Part shown: positions 1-8,243 of the stretch, piece after piece
Layout of the letters: every line of letters starts with the position of its first letter
How positions within the stretch are numbered: position 1 is the stretch's first letter
NCBI GenBank assembly: GCA_965221345.1
Contig: CBDCSD010000002.1
Location: 2,232,001 to 2,296,000 of the forward strand
Source of the DNA: Bin5 sp965221345
Lineage (GTDB): Bacteria > Chloroflexota > Anaerolineae > Caldilineales > Caldilineaceae
DNA length: 64,000 nucleotides
Direction of reading: 5' to 3'
The notes under the pieces: generated by a model
The model's database searches: none
What the model was told of the DNA's origin: nothing
Seen by the model: the letters and a program-made list of their open reading frames with translations, nothing else
Made by a program: the position numbers and the translations under genes

Positions 1-1
1 C

Positions 2-424
2 AAGTGGCAGCCAATGTCCTTTGTGGTTGTCGGCCTTGTGATCACGGTTGCCCTGATCGCGGCGATTCCCCTCTTCACCAATGCCGCATTGGACAGATTT
101 CTGCGTAGCGAACTGGCTGCGCAGAAGGCCGAACTCCCTCTCTCCAGCCTGCTCCTCGTGCACCGAGTGCCCTTCTCGAGCTCGACTTCGCTCGAACAAT
201 ACAGGCGAGCCGATGACTTCATGCGTCAACGCGCCGCCGAGCTTCCGGGCTTACCGCTTACCCGCATGACCCGCTACGGCTCGACGCGCGTCCTCAAGTT
301 TCTGGCCGCCGTCGACAAAGAACAGCCCGAAGATCTGCGCCAATCTCAGTCGGCCGGGCTGGCCTTTCTGACCGGCCTCGAAGATCATGTGGAGATCGTG
401 CTGGGGGAAACTCTTTTGCCTTAA
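2..424 (+). pseudogene. Truncated FtsX-type ABC transporter permease (remnant, open at left edge)
   Basis: The reading frame is open at the left edge of the window and contains an ATG at 14. It encodes one hydrophobic helix (VVVGLVITVALIAAIPLF) followed by an extracytoplasmic stretch with the FTNAALDRFL and RVPFSSSTS patterns that I associate with the first helix and external domain of large MacB/FtsX-like permeases. Such proteins are normally 800-1100 residues with four or more helices. Here the frame stops at 422-424 after about 140 residues, and I see no continuation in the other frames downstream. I therefore read it as a 3'-truncated remnant. The family assignment is from recognition of the N-terminal pattern and is moderate; how much lies upstream is unknown. 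Confidence 0.5.
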
Positions 425-721
425 CCCGAATCGGTTTCGCAGCAAAGCCTATAGCTGTCCAGGGCTCGTTGACAATTGTCTGAACTGTGATTTATGTGAT
501 TATGTGATTGAGATGATTAACGGCGTCGACGCAGATTATGGTCGTCGATCACGAGAATCACGCGAATGACAGTCCGTTCCTGCCCGCATACATCCAATTA
601 TTGTCACATTCTGAACAGTCATTTCCGAACGTCAACGGAACCTAACAATTCGTCTGGGCACCATAAATATCCAGCCTGATGCTGGCGGTCTCGCTGGCCA
701 TTGAATGCGGAGGAAACCAGA
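425..721. other. Gene-free stretch with repetitive GTGATT/AATCAC motifs
   Basis: No convincing gene lies here. At about 488-575 the sequence repeats ATGTGATT-like units and then carries GATCACGAGAATCACG-like units in the opposite sense, giving a loose inverted arrangement around an alternating purine-rich core. GACAATTGTC at about 470-479 is a perfect 10-nt palindrome, and CCAGC-CTGAT-GCTGG at 671-685 is a small hairpin before the next gene. The repeated motif looks like dispersed intergenic repeat DNA at the break point of the truncated permease. Confidence 0.35.
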
Positions 722-1714
722 ATGTCAGATTCAATCAACATGGTACTGATCGGTTGCGGAGGTATGGGACGCAGTCATTTGCGCCGCGCTAAAGACGTGC
801 CGGAGGTGAACTTCGTGGGCTATGTCGACGCCTTTGAAGAGGCTGCCGCTAGCGCTTGCCAGGAGTTCGGGGGCCGCTACCATACGACCGAGATTGAAAC
901 AGTGTTGGACGACGACGAAGTAGACGCTGTGCTGATCGCAACGCACCACGATTCGCATGCGCCCTTTGCGACCCAGGCGGCCGCGGCTGGCAAACACATC
1001 TTCCTCGAAAAACCGATGGCGCTGACAATCGAGGAGTGTCTGGAGATCGAAGAGGCGGTGGCCAAGGCTGGTGTCAAACTGATGATGGGCTTCAAGTTTC
1101 GCTTCGCCCCGCTGGTCGCCAAGGTGAAGGAAGTTATCACGACGCCCCTGGTGACGGTTGGCCAGAGCCTGCATCCGAACATGAAAGGCTGGGCGCTGAC
1201 GCCGGAGCGCGGCGGCGGCCCCGTGCTGTCCAACGGCTGCCATGCCTTTGACCTGGTCTACTGGCTCAACGAGTCGGAGCCGGTTCTCATCAGCGCGGCC
1301 GGCGGCGCGTTGACCCACCCGGAATATGGCCTGGTCGACAACGCCGCGGTCTCGGTGCAGTTCGAAAATGGCAGCATTGCGTCGATCATCGCCGGCGACA
1401 GCGGAGATGCCCGCTACACGTCCAAGTTCTTCTTCGAGGTGCTGGACGGGGAGCGCACGGCCACGCTTTACGACCGCTGCCATAAGGTTGCATTTGGCGG
1501 CTGTGAAATTGATTCGTTGTCGGTGGAGGAGTTGCCGCCCGCGGCCCGCTCCGATCCGGAGGGCGTGCGCGGCGAAATGCAAGCCTGGGCCAAGTGCCTG
1601 CTCGACGATACCGAGCCGCCGATCGGGCCCCGTGACGGGACGCGGGCGACGGCGATGGTGCTCAAGGCGTTCGAAGCGATACGCAGCGGCAGAACGCAGG
1701 AGTTGCGGTTGTAG
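722..1714 (+). CDS. Gfo/Idh/MocA family oxidoreductase
   Basis: NAD(P)-dependent oxidoreductase of about 330 residues, probably acting on a sugar or cyclitol; the substrate cannot be told from sequence. The N-terminal Rossmann motif GCGGMGRSH follows the first strand, and LEKPMALT is the conserved EKP motif of the family, with the lysine near the active site. The second half has the expected GPVLSNGCHAFDLVYWL segment, in which the His and Asp of the family active site are visible. I chose ATG 722 because GGAGG at 709-713 is ideally spaced; a TTG seven codons earlier is in frame but has no such site. It stands alone; the next gene is convergent. Confidence 0.85.
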   Translation: MSDSINMVLIGCGGMGRSHLRRAKDVPEVNFVGYVDAFEEAAASACQEFGGRYHTTEIETVLDDDEVDAVLIATHHDSHAPFATQAAAAGKHIFLEKPMALTIEECLEIEEAVAKAGVKLMMGFKFRFAPLVAKVKEVITTPLVTVGQSLHPNMKGWALTPERGGGPVLSNGCHAFDLVYWLNESEPVLISAAGGALTHPEYGLVDNAAVSVQFENGSIASIIAGDSGDARYTSKFFFEVLDGERTATLYDRCHKVAFGGCEIDSLSVEELPPAARSDPEGVRGEMQAWAKCLLDDTEPPIGPRDGTRATAMVLKAFEAIRSGRTQELRL

Positions 1715-1756
1715 AGCTGGGCACTTGGGAAGAACGGGTATTGCCCGTCAACCCCC

Positions 1757-2071
1757 TTACTCAAACAGGATCGTCACCAACACGACGCATTCCTCTTCCG
1801 CCTCCAGAGAGTGCATCGCACCTCCCTCCAAGTAGAGCCAGGAACCTGGAGCCAATGCTCGCGGCGCATCCTCGACGAAGAAGGTGCAGCGGCCGCTGAG
1901 GCAATGTACGGTGATTGGACCGTCAACCTTATGCGGCGGAATCTTCTTGCCGGGGCTGAGATAGACTCGAATCGCCTCGAACGCGCTCTCTTTGACCAGA
2001 GCGGTCGAAGTTGACTCGCCAAAGGTGTTAAGGTCGATTACTGTTCCTGGTTCTGCATGCTCGTGAGCCAT
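1757..2071 (-). CDS. Small cupin-domain protein
   Basis: A 104-residue single-domain cupin. The first cupin motif is visible as SPGKKIPPHKVDGPITVHCLSG-type sequence (with His near PPHK), and the second as GSWLYLEGGAMHSLEAEEE with its conserved Gly and His. Metal-binding histidines are present, though the first motif lacks the full HxH pair. Such stand-alone cupins serve as isomerases, dioxygenases or sensory/regulatory binding proteins; the role here is not inferable. It lies convergent to the Gfo/Idh/MocA gene with about 40 nt between stops and has no operon partner. Confidence 0.75.
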   Translation of the reverse strand: MAHEHAEPGTVIDLNTFGESTSTALVKESAFEAIRVYLSPGKKIPPHKVDGPITVHCLSGRCTFFVEDAPRALAPGSWLYLEGGAMHSLEAEEECVVLVTILFE

Positions 2072-2188
2072 TCTGCCTCCTGCCAGTCTTACACTGGCGG
2101 CTGCCTGCGCAGCGTGGTTGGATACTTGCAGTAAGGCACAGCTTGCCGCAGTTGCGGGCTTTAGAATTTCCGACAGCGCTTCCGGCGG

Positions 2189-2578
2189 CTACCCTCCGAC
2201 CTGAGCCGTGTAGCGTACTATCCATTCCAAGTAATTCTTCCGTGACATGCCCCTCCGCTTGGACTCCGAGGCGATATACTCGGCAATCCCCGCGTCCAAC
2301 GTGATATTCAGCCTCACACTTGGCTTGTCAGGCGCGGCGGGGACGAGGACGATCGACGTTAAAGCGCAGCCTGCAGGAACCTCAACGTCTTCCAATGCGC
2401 TGGGCGAAACCAGAGCCAGTCCCTCTCGCTCCATTTCTATGGCGTAGTCCTGTAGTACTGCGGCTCCGTTCAGGATAGCTTCTTCCAAGGTCTCTCCCAT
2501 GGCCGCAATGCCCTCAATGTCTGGGAACACGACACCGTATGCGCCCCGCTCACCGTCGATTAGCGCTGGATACCTCAT
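2189..2578 (-). CDS. hicB: HicB-type antitoxin
   Basis: A 129-residue antitoxin of the HicAB class. The N-terminal HicB fold is recognisable from MRYPALID...GAYGVVFPDIEG and the GETLEEAILNG helix; the C-terminal part (SVRLNITLDAGIAEYIASES) is a ribbon-helix-helix-like DNA-binding segment, so it should both bind HicA and repress its own promoter. The ATG follows directly on the stop codon of a hicA-like remnant on the same strand (TAG at 2579-2581), the expected hicA-hicB order. The gene itself appears intact, so it would be an orphan antitoxin if the toxin is dead. Confidence 0.8.
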   Translation of the reverse strand: MRYPALIDGERGAYGVVFPDIEGIAAMGETLEEAILNGAAVLQDYAIEMEREGLALVSPSALEDVEVPAGCALTSIVLVPAAPDKPSVRLNITLDAGIAEYIASESKRRGMSRKNYLEWIVRYTAQVGG

Positions 2579-2680
2579 CTAGACCTCCCAGCCAGCCTTC
2601 TTTGCAAACGATCGAGCCACTCCTGGAGAGAGATTTCGATGACGTGGCAGAGCAATTGTCCCAGACGAAAATGGATTTGA
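2579..2680 (-). pseudogene. hicA: hicA toxin remnant (C-terminal fragment)
   Basis: On the minus strand, directly upstream of hicB, one frame reads a typical HicA C-terminus: TIALPRHRNLSPGVARSF then AKKAGWEV and stop. This matches the HicA pattern of a beta strand, PxHxxLxPGxxRSI and a final AGW/AGL helix. Going upstream the frame meets TAG and TGA within a few codons, and the expected N-terminal GSH motif is not found intact in any frame. Only about 34 codons survive. The homology call rests on this short motif and its position against hicB. Confidence 0.6.
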
Positions 2681-2929
2681 CTAATCGCTTCATAGGTGAG
2701 ATGTCACCAACGCCACAATTACCGATTCAGACAACTCCGGTCCACGACTTCGGGATGCGCCTGGCCCGCTTCGGCCCTCGCTCCACTGAGTAAGCTATGC
2801 TGATGTATAATGTATGGGTATACGATAGGGAGAGCGCGTTGTTGGTACAAACTGGTCCAACTAATGAATCTCTCCAATTCGGTATAGCCTCTGCGAACTA
2901 AAAGGGTGGACCAGAATTTTTGGGTTCGT

Positions 2930-2937
2930 GCTACACT
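2930..2937 (+). promoter_or_regulatory. Extended -10 promoter of the small toxin-antitoxin pair
   Basis: TGC-TACACT is an extended -10 element; no convincing -35 box precedes it. The surrounding CGTG-(N)9-CACG at 2927-2943 is an inverted repeat that could be an autoregulatory operator for the antitoxin encoded 45 nt downstream. The stretch 2681-2929 holds no gene I can support; a TATAAT occurs at 2806-2811 without a partner. Confidence 0.4.
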
Positions 2938-2982
2938 GACACGAAAACCAGCAATGGTGATGTGCAGGAGGAAAAGAGACAA

Positions 2983-3207
2983 ATGACTCCGCTTCTTCAA
3001 CAGGCATTTGAAAGAGCCGCCACACTCCCGCAGGAAGAGCAGGACAGATTTGCGCGTTTCCTTCTCGCTCAATTGGAATCAGATCTGCGCTGGTCCGAGT
3101 TGTTTAGTCGTCCTGAGTCCGAGGATCTGTTGGAAATGCTGGCCGATGAAGCTCTGGCGGCGCACCGCGCAGGACGGACGCAACCCCTCAAAATAGTAGA
3201 AATGTAA
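2983..3207 (+). CDS. Small antitoxin-like protein of a RelE-type toxin-antitoxin pair
   Basis: A 74-residue, largely helical and acidic protein (MTPLLQQAFERAATLPQEE...). Proteins of this make-up, with a first helix followed by LPxEEQDxFARFLLAQLESD, are common as antitoxins preceding RelE/ParE-type toxins. ATG 2983 is preceded by AGGAGG at 2966-2971, a strong ribosome site. Two bases after its stop codon begins a toxin-like frame, so the two were co-translated. No DNA-binding domain is obvious. The antitoxin is intact although its partner carries a stop codon. Confidence 0.65.
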   Translation: MTPLLQQAFERAATLPQEEQDRFARFLLAQLESDLRWSELFSRPESEDLLEMLADEALAAHRAGRTQPLKIVEM

Positions 3208-3209
3208 AC

Positions 3210-3479
3210 GTGCGTTCGTTTACACAGCTGAGCTTCTGGAAGTCGTACCGGCGCATCCCTGAATACGCGTAGCGGCAAGCGCGCCAATCCTACCAGTTTT
3301 TCGCTTCAGATCCTCGGCACCCCAGCCTGGACTTCAAGAGAGTGAGTCAGCGGCGCCCGGTGTACTCGGTACGCGTGAGCAATGACTATCGCGCCCTCGG
3401 CGTACTGGTGGAAAACGATATCGTGTGGTTCTGGATTGGTCCACACCACGAGTACGATCACCTCCTCAAGCGTCTATAG
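3210..3479 (+). pseudogene. RelE/ParE-type toxin interrupted by an in-frame TAG
   Basis: From GTG 3210 one frame runs to TAG 3477-3479 with a single internal TAG at 3270-3272 (codon 21). It reads RSFTQLSFWKSYRRIPEYA, stop, RQARQSYQFFASDPRHPSL, then DFKRV, RPVYSVRVSNDYRALGVL and IVWFWIGPHHEYDHLL. This is the familiar RelE-like layout: N-terminal helices, PxHPSLxFKxV, YSVRVxxDYRAL, and WFWIGxHxEYDxL. Everything either side of the TAG is well conserved and in frame, so the lesion is one base and probably recent. Without readthrough the toxin is not made. Confidence 0.75.
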
Positions 3480-3521
3480 ATCTGCTGTGCGGTCTACGCC
3501 CCGCCATTTTCGCTTCAGACA

Positions 3522-4619
3522 TTACGGTTTGGGAGACGACCTGTAAAACGGTCGCCTGCATATACGCGCCCTGCGCGGCCGGCCGCGGATAACAATGTGG
3601 ATCTCCGAATCGAGGCGGTGCATACCGCGCGGCAGGTATCCCAGGCCGACAAATTTGTCCAGGGTCGGGCTTTTCATGCCGGTGGTAACATGCCCGACCA
3701 CCTTCCCCTCGGCACCGATGATCCCGTGGTTCTCCCTGGGAACGGCTTTCTCTATCATTTCAAAGGCCACAAGGAACCGCTCGCTGCCCTCCAGCTTCTC
3801 TTTCAACAGCGCGTTGCGCCCCAGGAAGGACGGTTTCTGCAGCGCGACGACCCAGCCGAGCCGCGCTTCATAGGGGCTGGTTGAAGCGTCGATTTCATGG
3901 CCGTAAAGAGACATGCAGGCTTCAAAACGCAAACTATCGCGGGCGGCAAGGCCACAAGGCAACAGGCCGTCCGACGCGCCCTCCGTCAGCAGCGCATCCC
4001 AGAAAGGTACCGCCTTGTCTGGCGGCAGATAGAGTTCGAAACCGTCCTCACCCGTGTAACCGGTGCGGCCCAGGAGCATCTCGACGCCGCCGACCTCTGC
4101 CAGCAGCGCTGAGCGGGGCGGCGCGGCAGCCAGGTCGGCGGCGCTCATCCTGTCCAGGATCGCGGTTGCCTTGGGGCCTTGCACCGCCAGCATGTAGGTC
4201 TCGTCCGATATATCGGTCAATTCAACTCGATAACCGTGGGTGAAGCTCTGCAACCATGTGAAATCTTTTTCGCGGTTGGCGGCGTTGACGACAATAAGCC
4301 ATCTCTCAGGCAATCGATAGATGAAAATGTCATCAACGATTGTGCCGTCTTCGTAGCAGAGCAGGCTGTAGCGGGCTTCCCACTCGCCCAGAGGAGCAAC
4401 GTCCGCTACCTGCACATATTGGAGAAAGGGCAGCGCATCCTCGCCGCTGAGCGCAAACTGCCCCATATGGTCAATATCAAACACACCGACGGCCGTGCGA
4501 ACACTTCGGTGTTCCGCGCTGGGGCCGGCGGCGTACTGCACCGGCAATTCGTAGCCGGCGAAGGGAACCATGCGCCCGCCCAGTTCTACATGTCGTTCGT
4601 AAAGTCGAGTTCGTTTCAT
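3522..4619 (-). CDS. gcvT: Glycine cleavage system T protein (aminomethyltransferase)
   Basis: Tetrahydrofolate-dependent aminomethyltransferase that releases ammonia from the H-protein-bound aminomethyl group and yields methylene-THF. ATG 4619 gives 365 residues beginning MKRTRLYERHVELGG, exactly the family N-terminus (RTPLYxxHxxLGAKMVxFAG); a longer frame to 4685 has no ribosome site. Diagnostic segments are GVFDIDHMGQ, LAVQGPKA, GRTGYTGEDGFEL (the ERTGYTGEDG-type folate site) and LGARDSLR-like LAARDSLRFEA. The C-terminal barrel has VGHVTTGMKSPTL, close to GxVTSGxxSPTL. gcvH and gcvP are not in the window, so it is either separate from them or has a related THF-dependent role. Confidence 0.88.
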   Translation of the reverse strand: MKRTRLYERHVELGGRMVPFAGYELPVQYAAGPSAEHRSVRTAVGVFDIDHMGQFALSGEDALPFLQYVQVADVAPLGEWEARYSLLCYEDGTIVDDIFIYRLPERWLIVVNAANREKDFTWLQSFTHGYRVELTDISDETYMLAVQGPKATAILDRMSAADLAAAPPRSALLAEVGGVEMLLGRTGYTGEDGFELYLPPDKAVPFWDALLTEGASDGLLPCGLAARDSLRFEACMSLYGHEIDASTSPYEARLGWVVALQKPSFLGRNALLKEKLEGSERFLVAFEMIEKAVPRENHGIIGAEGKVVGHVTTGMKSPTLDKFVGLGYLPRGMHRLDSEIHIVIRGRPRRARICRRPFYRSSPKP

Positions 4620-4937
4620 AACGCCGCGTCTCCACTGTCGCGCCAAATCTCCCGTAATTGATGCCGCACTTTCAAGCCTGATCATACAACACAGCGGCTG
4701 GGAATTTGCAAATTTCTGCAGGTTCCGCTGTCGCTCTGCTGCCGGGCCGAAAGTTGCGACAGGCTGCCATCACTGCCAACTTCCCATGGTTGGAAACGCT
4801 GGCGCGTTGACAAGCAATGCCCATTCCGTTATATTCTGAAAACTGTAGTGACCAGTGATCTGTTGCCAGATACCCCGGGCAGCGACTGGCATAACCGGCC
4901 ACTGGCCACTAGCCACTGGTGTTTCGCACGAAGTGCC
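4620..4937. other. Divergent intergenic region between gcvT and the propeller-ATPase gene
   Basis: No gene is supported here. It carries the promoter at 4807-4835 for the rightward gene. Close to the ATG at 4938 there is a low-complexity run built of CACTGGCCACTAG-like units (about 4897-4918), which makes translation from an in-frame GTG at 4848 improbable. Confidence 0.5.
4807..4835 (+). promoter_or_regulatory. Sigma-70-type promoter
   Basis: TTGACA at 4807-4812 and TATATT at 4830-4835 are separated by 17 nt: a full-consensus -35 and a 5/6 -10 box. Transcription would start near 4842, leaving a leader of about 95 nt before the ATG at 4938. Confidence 0.75.
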
Positions 4938-7900
4938 ATGTTCAAAAGATCTTCAGGAATTGACAGAGTTCACATACACGGCGCCCTTCTACTGGCCGCC
5001 ACGGCCGTTGTGTTGCTTGTCTGGCCGGCCCAGATCCATGCGCAAGGGACGCTGATCCCGCCCTGGTCTGACTACACCCAGGAAGACGGCCTGGCCTCCA
5101 ACAACGTTCTTGCCGTAAGTGTCGGCGATGGGGAAGTCTGGTTCGGGACCGACCAAGGCATCAGCCGCTTTAACGGCGCGTGGCATTCGTGGACAGAAGG
5201 CGCCGATTTGCAGAGTGGTGTGCATAGCTTGACTCTCGGCGGATCGAGCGCTGAACTCTGGGCTGGCACGGCAACCGGCGCTGTCCTCGTTTGGAATAGC
5301 GCCACCTGGGATTTGCTCACAAGGCTTGATGCTCCGGTACGGGCGCTGCACTACACGCGGGGCCAACTCTGGATCGGCACGGCAGCCGGCCTCTACCTCT
5401 GGAACAATGACGCCCCTTCCTCAGTGACCGGGCTGGACGACGCATATATCAACGTGATCGGCAGCTCCAACAACGGTAACAGTATCTGGGTCGGTACGTC
5501 CGAGGGGCTCTGGCTGCGGCAGGACGGCCACTGGAAAGCGATTGGCGTAGGGGACCGTCTGCCCGCTCGGGACGTTACCGCCCTGTGGGCTGACGCCGCC
5601 GGACCAGTATGGGTCGCCGCCGACGGCAACATTGCCTGGCGAGACCCCACTACCGGCGCGTGGGAGCAGGTCGAGACCGACTCTCTGCATACCCGTGAGC
5701 GCGTGCGCATTACCTCTCTGATCGGTGATGGATCCGGCGTTGTCTGGGTCAGCACCGAAGGCGGCGGATTCTTCCGCCTCGTCGAGCGAGAGGTCGTTTC
5801 CCCCACAACACCACAATACAACCTGATTCAGCAGTCGATCAACAGCGGCGAAACTTCGTACATCCATGCGGCCGCGGTAGACCCGGCCGGCTCTCTCTGG
5901 CTGGGTACCGTTTCCGGCGTTTTCCGCTCAGACCGGGAGATCTGGGGGCGGGAGGTTCACCCGCCGGCCTCAAACCCTGCCAACGAAATTCAAACTATGC
6001 TTGCCGATGAAGAGGGTCGCCTCTGGATAGGCACCAGGGGTGAAGGGATCCGCCGCAAAGCCGCTGGCAACGGCCTGGACGATGAAGCTTTCTATGATGT
6101 GGAAAACGGTCTGCCCAGTTTGTTTATCACCGACCTCGCGCTCGGCGAGGACGGGCGTATATGGGCCGCCACTTGGTGGGGCCTTGCATCGCTGGACTCC
6201 GGTGCGGAAGAATGGACACAACCTGTTCCGCCGGAGGATCTCCCTTCAGCACTTGTCACTGTCCTTCTGGCGCATCAGAGTCAACTCTGGATAGGAACGG
6301 ACAACGGCCTGGCGCGTTATAATATTGCCTCCGGCAAACTATCGATTGAAGATGCCCTGGCCGGTCAAGTGGTTCAGGACCTGGCGCTGGACTCTTCCGA
6401 CCGCCTGTGGGCGGCAACCAAGAGCGGGGGCATCTTTGTCGGCCACGAAGATGGCAGATGGACCCGATATCGGACCGATTCGGCGGCGGGTCAGTCGATT
6501 TTCGGTGACAATGTCGCAGCCCTGGCGCCGGACCCGAAGGTCCCCGGCGCCATGTGGGCCGCTGTCAACCAGCACGGCCTCATCTATTTCGACGGCCAGA
6601 TCTGGCAGGACCGCACGGCCACCGCCCGCCTGCCCAGCAAACTGTTCTACGACTTCTACGTCGATCCAATCGACTCCTCGTTGTGGATCGGCAGCGAGGG
6701 CGGCGTCACCCGTTTTGACGGACGCACATGGGAGACGCTTAACGTCGAATCGGTGCTGCCAGCCACCTCCATCTATTCGATCATCCGCTTGCCGAACGGC
6801 ATCTATTGGTTCGGCAGCAGGGATGGACTGACATTCCACCGCCCGGACTCGATTCCTCCTTGGATCAGGATCGAGGGCATCTCCGGCGCTGCGGAGCAGA
6901 TTTCGGCAAACAACTGGGAGGTGGAATCCGACGGCAGAATTATTATTGGGTATGAGGCCGGCGATCTTTATACACCTCAATCCGAGCTAGTTGTCCTCTA
7001 TCGGTTCAGCCCGCCCGGGCAACTTGGCGCATGGCAGCTATTGGATCGTCCGTTCCTGGAGTTGTCCGACTTCACTGAGAAGGGGGAATACACCGTCGAA
7101 TTCCAGGTGCGGGATTACGCATTCACCTACTCTGAAGTAAGCAGCGTTTCCTTTGAGGCAGAATCGCTGCCCGCACAGGTCCGGCTGCCCCTTCTGGGGT
7201 CGATACGCTCCGACTATCTCAGCACACTAGTTGTCACCGGTTTGCTTGCACTCATTGGCTTTGGCTATATGGGTATTGAAATAGCCCAGAACCGCCGCCG
7301 AACCTGGGAGGCAGTCGTCCGCTCATTCAATCCTTTCATCAGCGGCGAGCCGGTGCGGCGCGAGGACATGTTCTTCGGCAGAAGAGAAATGCTGCAAAAG
7401 ATTGTGGATACGCTGCATAATAACAGCATAATGATTCATGGCGAACGTCGGATCGGTAAGACGACACTGCTCTATCAACTGAACAACCATCTCTGGGGAC
7501 TGGAGGATTCCGAATATTGGTTTGTGCCCCTGTATGTGGACCTCGAGGGAACCGAGGAGGATACCTTTTTCCATTTCCTGATGGAGGAAATTCTGCACAC
7601 GGCTTCCTCCCTTTCAGGGCTTATTCCGGAGACAAAGGCTGCCCTCAAGGACCTACTCTATTATCGGCCCGGGCACGAAGAGTATACAGACAGAGAGTTC
7701 ATCAGAGATCTGCGGGATGTGATCAAAGCGCTGCGACATTATGGCGAAGAACGTCACCCTGGCAAGCATCTGCGTCTGATCCTTCTTTTGGACGAAATGG
7801 ACGTCTTCAACGCATATGATCACTTGATACAGCAGAGACTGCGGCGCATCTTCATGCGTGACTTCGCGGCGACGTTGGGGGCGGTCATCGCCGGCATCCG

Positions 7901-8234
7901 CATCAGCAAAGAATGGGGTCGTATCGAGAGCCCCTGGTACAATCTTTTCAACGAGATCGAAGTGGAACCGTTCAACCGCGAGCAAGCAATGGAGCTGCTC
8001 ACTGAGCCCGTAAGAGGCTTCTACCGCTACGAACCATCCGTCGTGGATTTCATCATCGACAACTGCGCCGGGCGCCCCCATCGTATTCAACAGTACGCCC
8101 TCGAGGCGGTCGGGCGCATGCTTGCCGATGGGCGGCGTACAATTTCGATGGCGGACGCCCTGTTCGCCCATGCGCATATTCAGCAGATGGGTGATAGTAT
8201 CAATACCGGGTTGAGCGAGAACGGCGACCCTTAG
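4938..8234 (+). CDS. Secreted beta-propeller / Y_Y_Y / transmembrane / cytoplasmic P-loop ATPase fusion
   Basis: A 1098-residue protein whose architecture suggests a transmembrane sensor. Residues 1-36 look like a signal peptide ending in IHAQG. From about 60 to 630 there are roughly 14 repeats of the two-component-regulator propeller type (LWIGTxxGLxRxxxxxW), enough for two seven-bladed propellers. A Y_Y_Y-like immunoglobulin fold follows (YRFSPPG...VEFQVRDYAF, 680-735), then one membrane helix near 760-785. Instead of a histidine kinase, the cytoplasmic part is an AAA/ORC- or STAND-like ATPase: FFGRREML, Walker A GERRIGKTT (about 835) and Walker B LILLLDEMD (about 950), with a winged-helix-like tail. 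ATG 4938 lies 95 nt below a consensus promoter. A second ATPase gene follows after 9 nt. Confidence 0.85.
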   Translation: MFKRSSGIDRVHIHGALLLAATAVVLLVWPAQIHAQGTLIPPWSDYTQEDGLASNNVLAVSVGDGEVWFGTDQGISRFNGAWHSWTEGADLQSGVHSLTLGGSSAELWAGTATGAVLVWNSATWDLLTRLDAPVRALHYTRGQLWIGTAAGLYLWNNDAPSSVTGLDDAYINVIGSSNNGNSIWVGTSEGLWLRQDGHWKAIGVGDRLPARDVTALWADAAGPVWVAADGNIAWRDPTTGAWEQVETDSLHTRERVRITSLIGDGSGVVWVSTEGGGFFRLVEREVVSPTTPQYNLIQQSINSGETSYIHAAAVDPAGSLWLGTVSGVFRSDREIWGREVHPPASNPANEIQTMLADEEGRLWIGTRGEGIRRKAAGNGLDDEAFYDVENGLPSLFITDLALGEDGRIWAATWWGLASLDSGAEEWTQPVPPEDLPSALVTVLLAHQSQLWIGTDNGLARYNIASGKLSIEDALAGQVVQDLALDSSDRLWAATKSGGIFVGHEDGRWTRYRTDSAAGQSIFGDNVAALAPDPKVPGAMWAAVNQHGLIYFDGQIWQDRTATARLPSKLFYDFYVDPIDSSLWIGSEGGVTRFDGRTWETLNVESVLPATSIYSIIRLPNGIYWFGSRDGLTFHRPDSIPPWIRIEGISGAAEQISANNWEVESDGRIIIGYEAGDLYTPQSELVVLYRFSPPGQLGAWQLLDRPFLELSDFTEKGEYTVEFQVRDYAFTYSEVSSVSFEAESLPAQVRLPLLGSIRSDYLSTLVVTGLLALIGFGYMGIEIAQNRRRTWEAVVRSFNPFISGEPVRREDMFFGRREMLQKIVDTLHNNSIMIHGERRIGKTTLLYQLNNHLWGLEDSEYWFVPLYVDLEGTEEDTFFHFLMEEILHTASSLSGLIPETKAALKDLLYYRPGHEEYTDREFIRDLRDVIKALRHYGEERHPGKHLRLILLLDEMDVFNAYDHLIQQRLRRIFMRDFAATLGAVIAGIRISKEWGRIESPWYNLFNEIEVEPFNREQAMELLTEPVRGFYRYEPSVVDFIIDNCAGRPHRIQQYALEAVGRMLADGRRTISMADALFAHAHIQQMGDSINTGLSENGDP

Positions 8235-8243
8235 TCTTACAAC

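Noticed and set aside
731..1582. Long minus-strand frame opposite the Gfo/Idh/MocA gene
   Set aside because: It mirrors a well-recognised gene and has no family resemblance or ribosome site; similar antisense frames at 13356-14447, 14448-15467, 22664-23623 and 35450-36190 were dismissed for the same reason.
4848..4937. GTG 4848 as the start of the propeller-ATPase gene
   Set aside because: It lies only about six bases from the predicted transcription start, the codons cross low-complexity CACTGGCC-type sequence, and the signal peptide begins naturally at ATG 4938.
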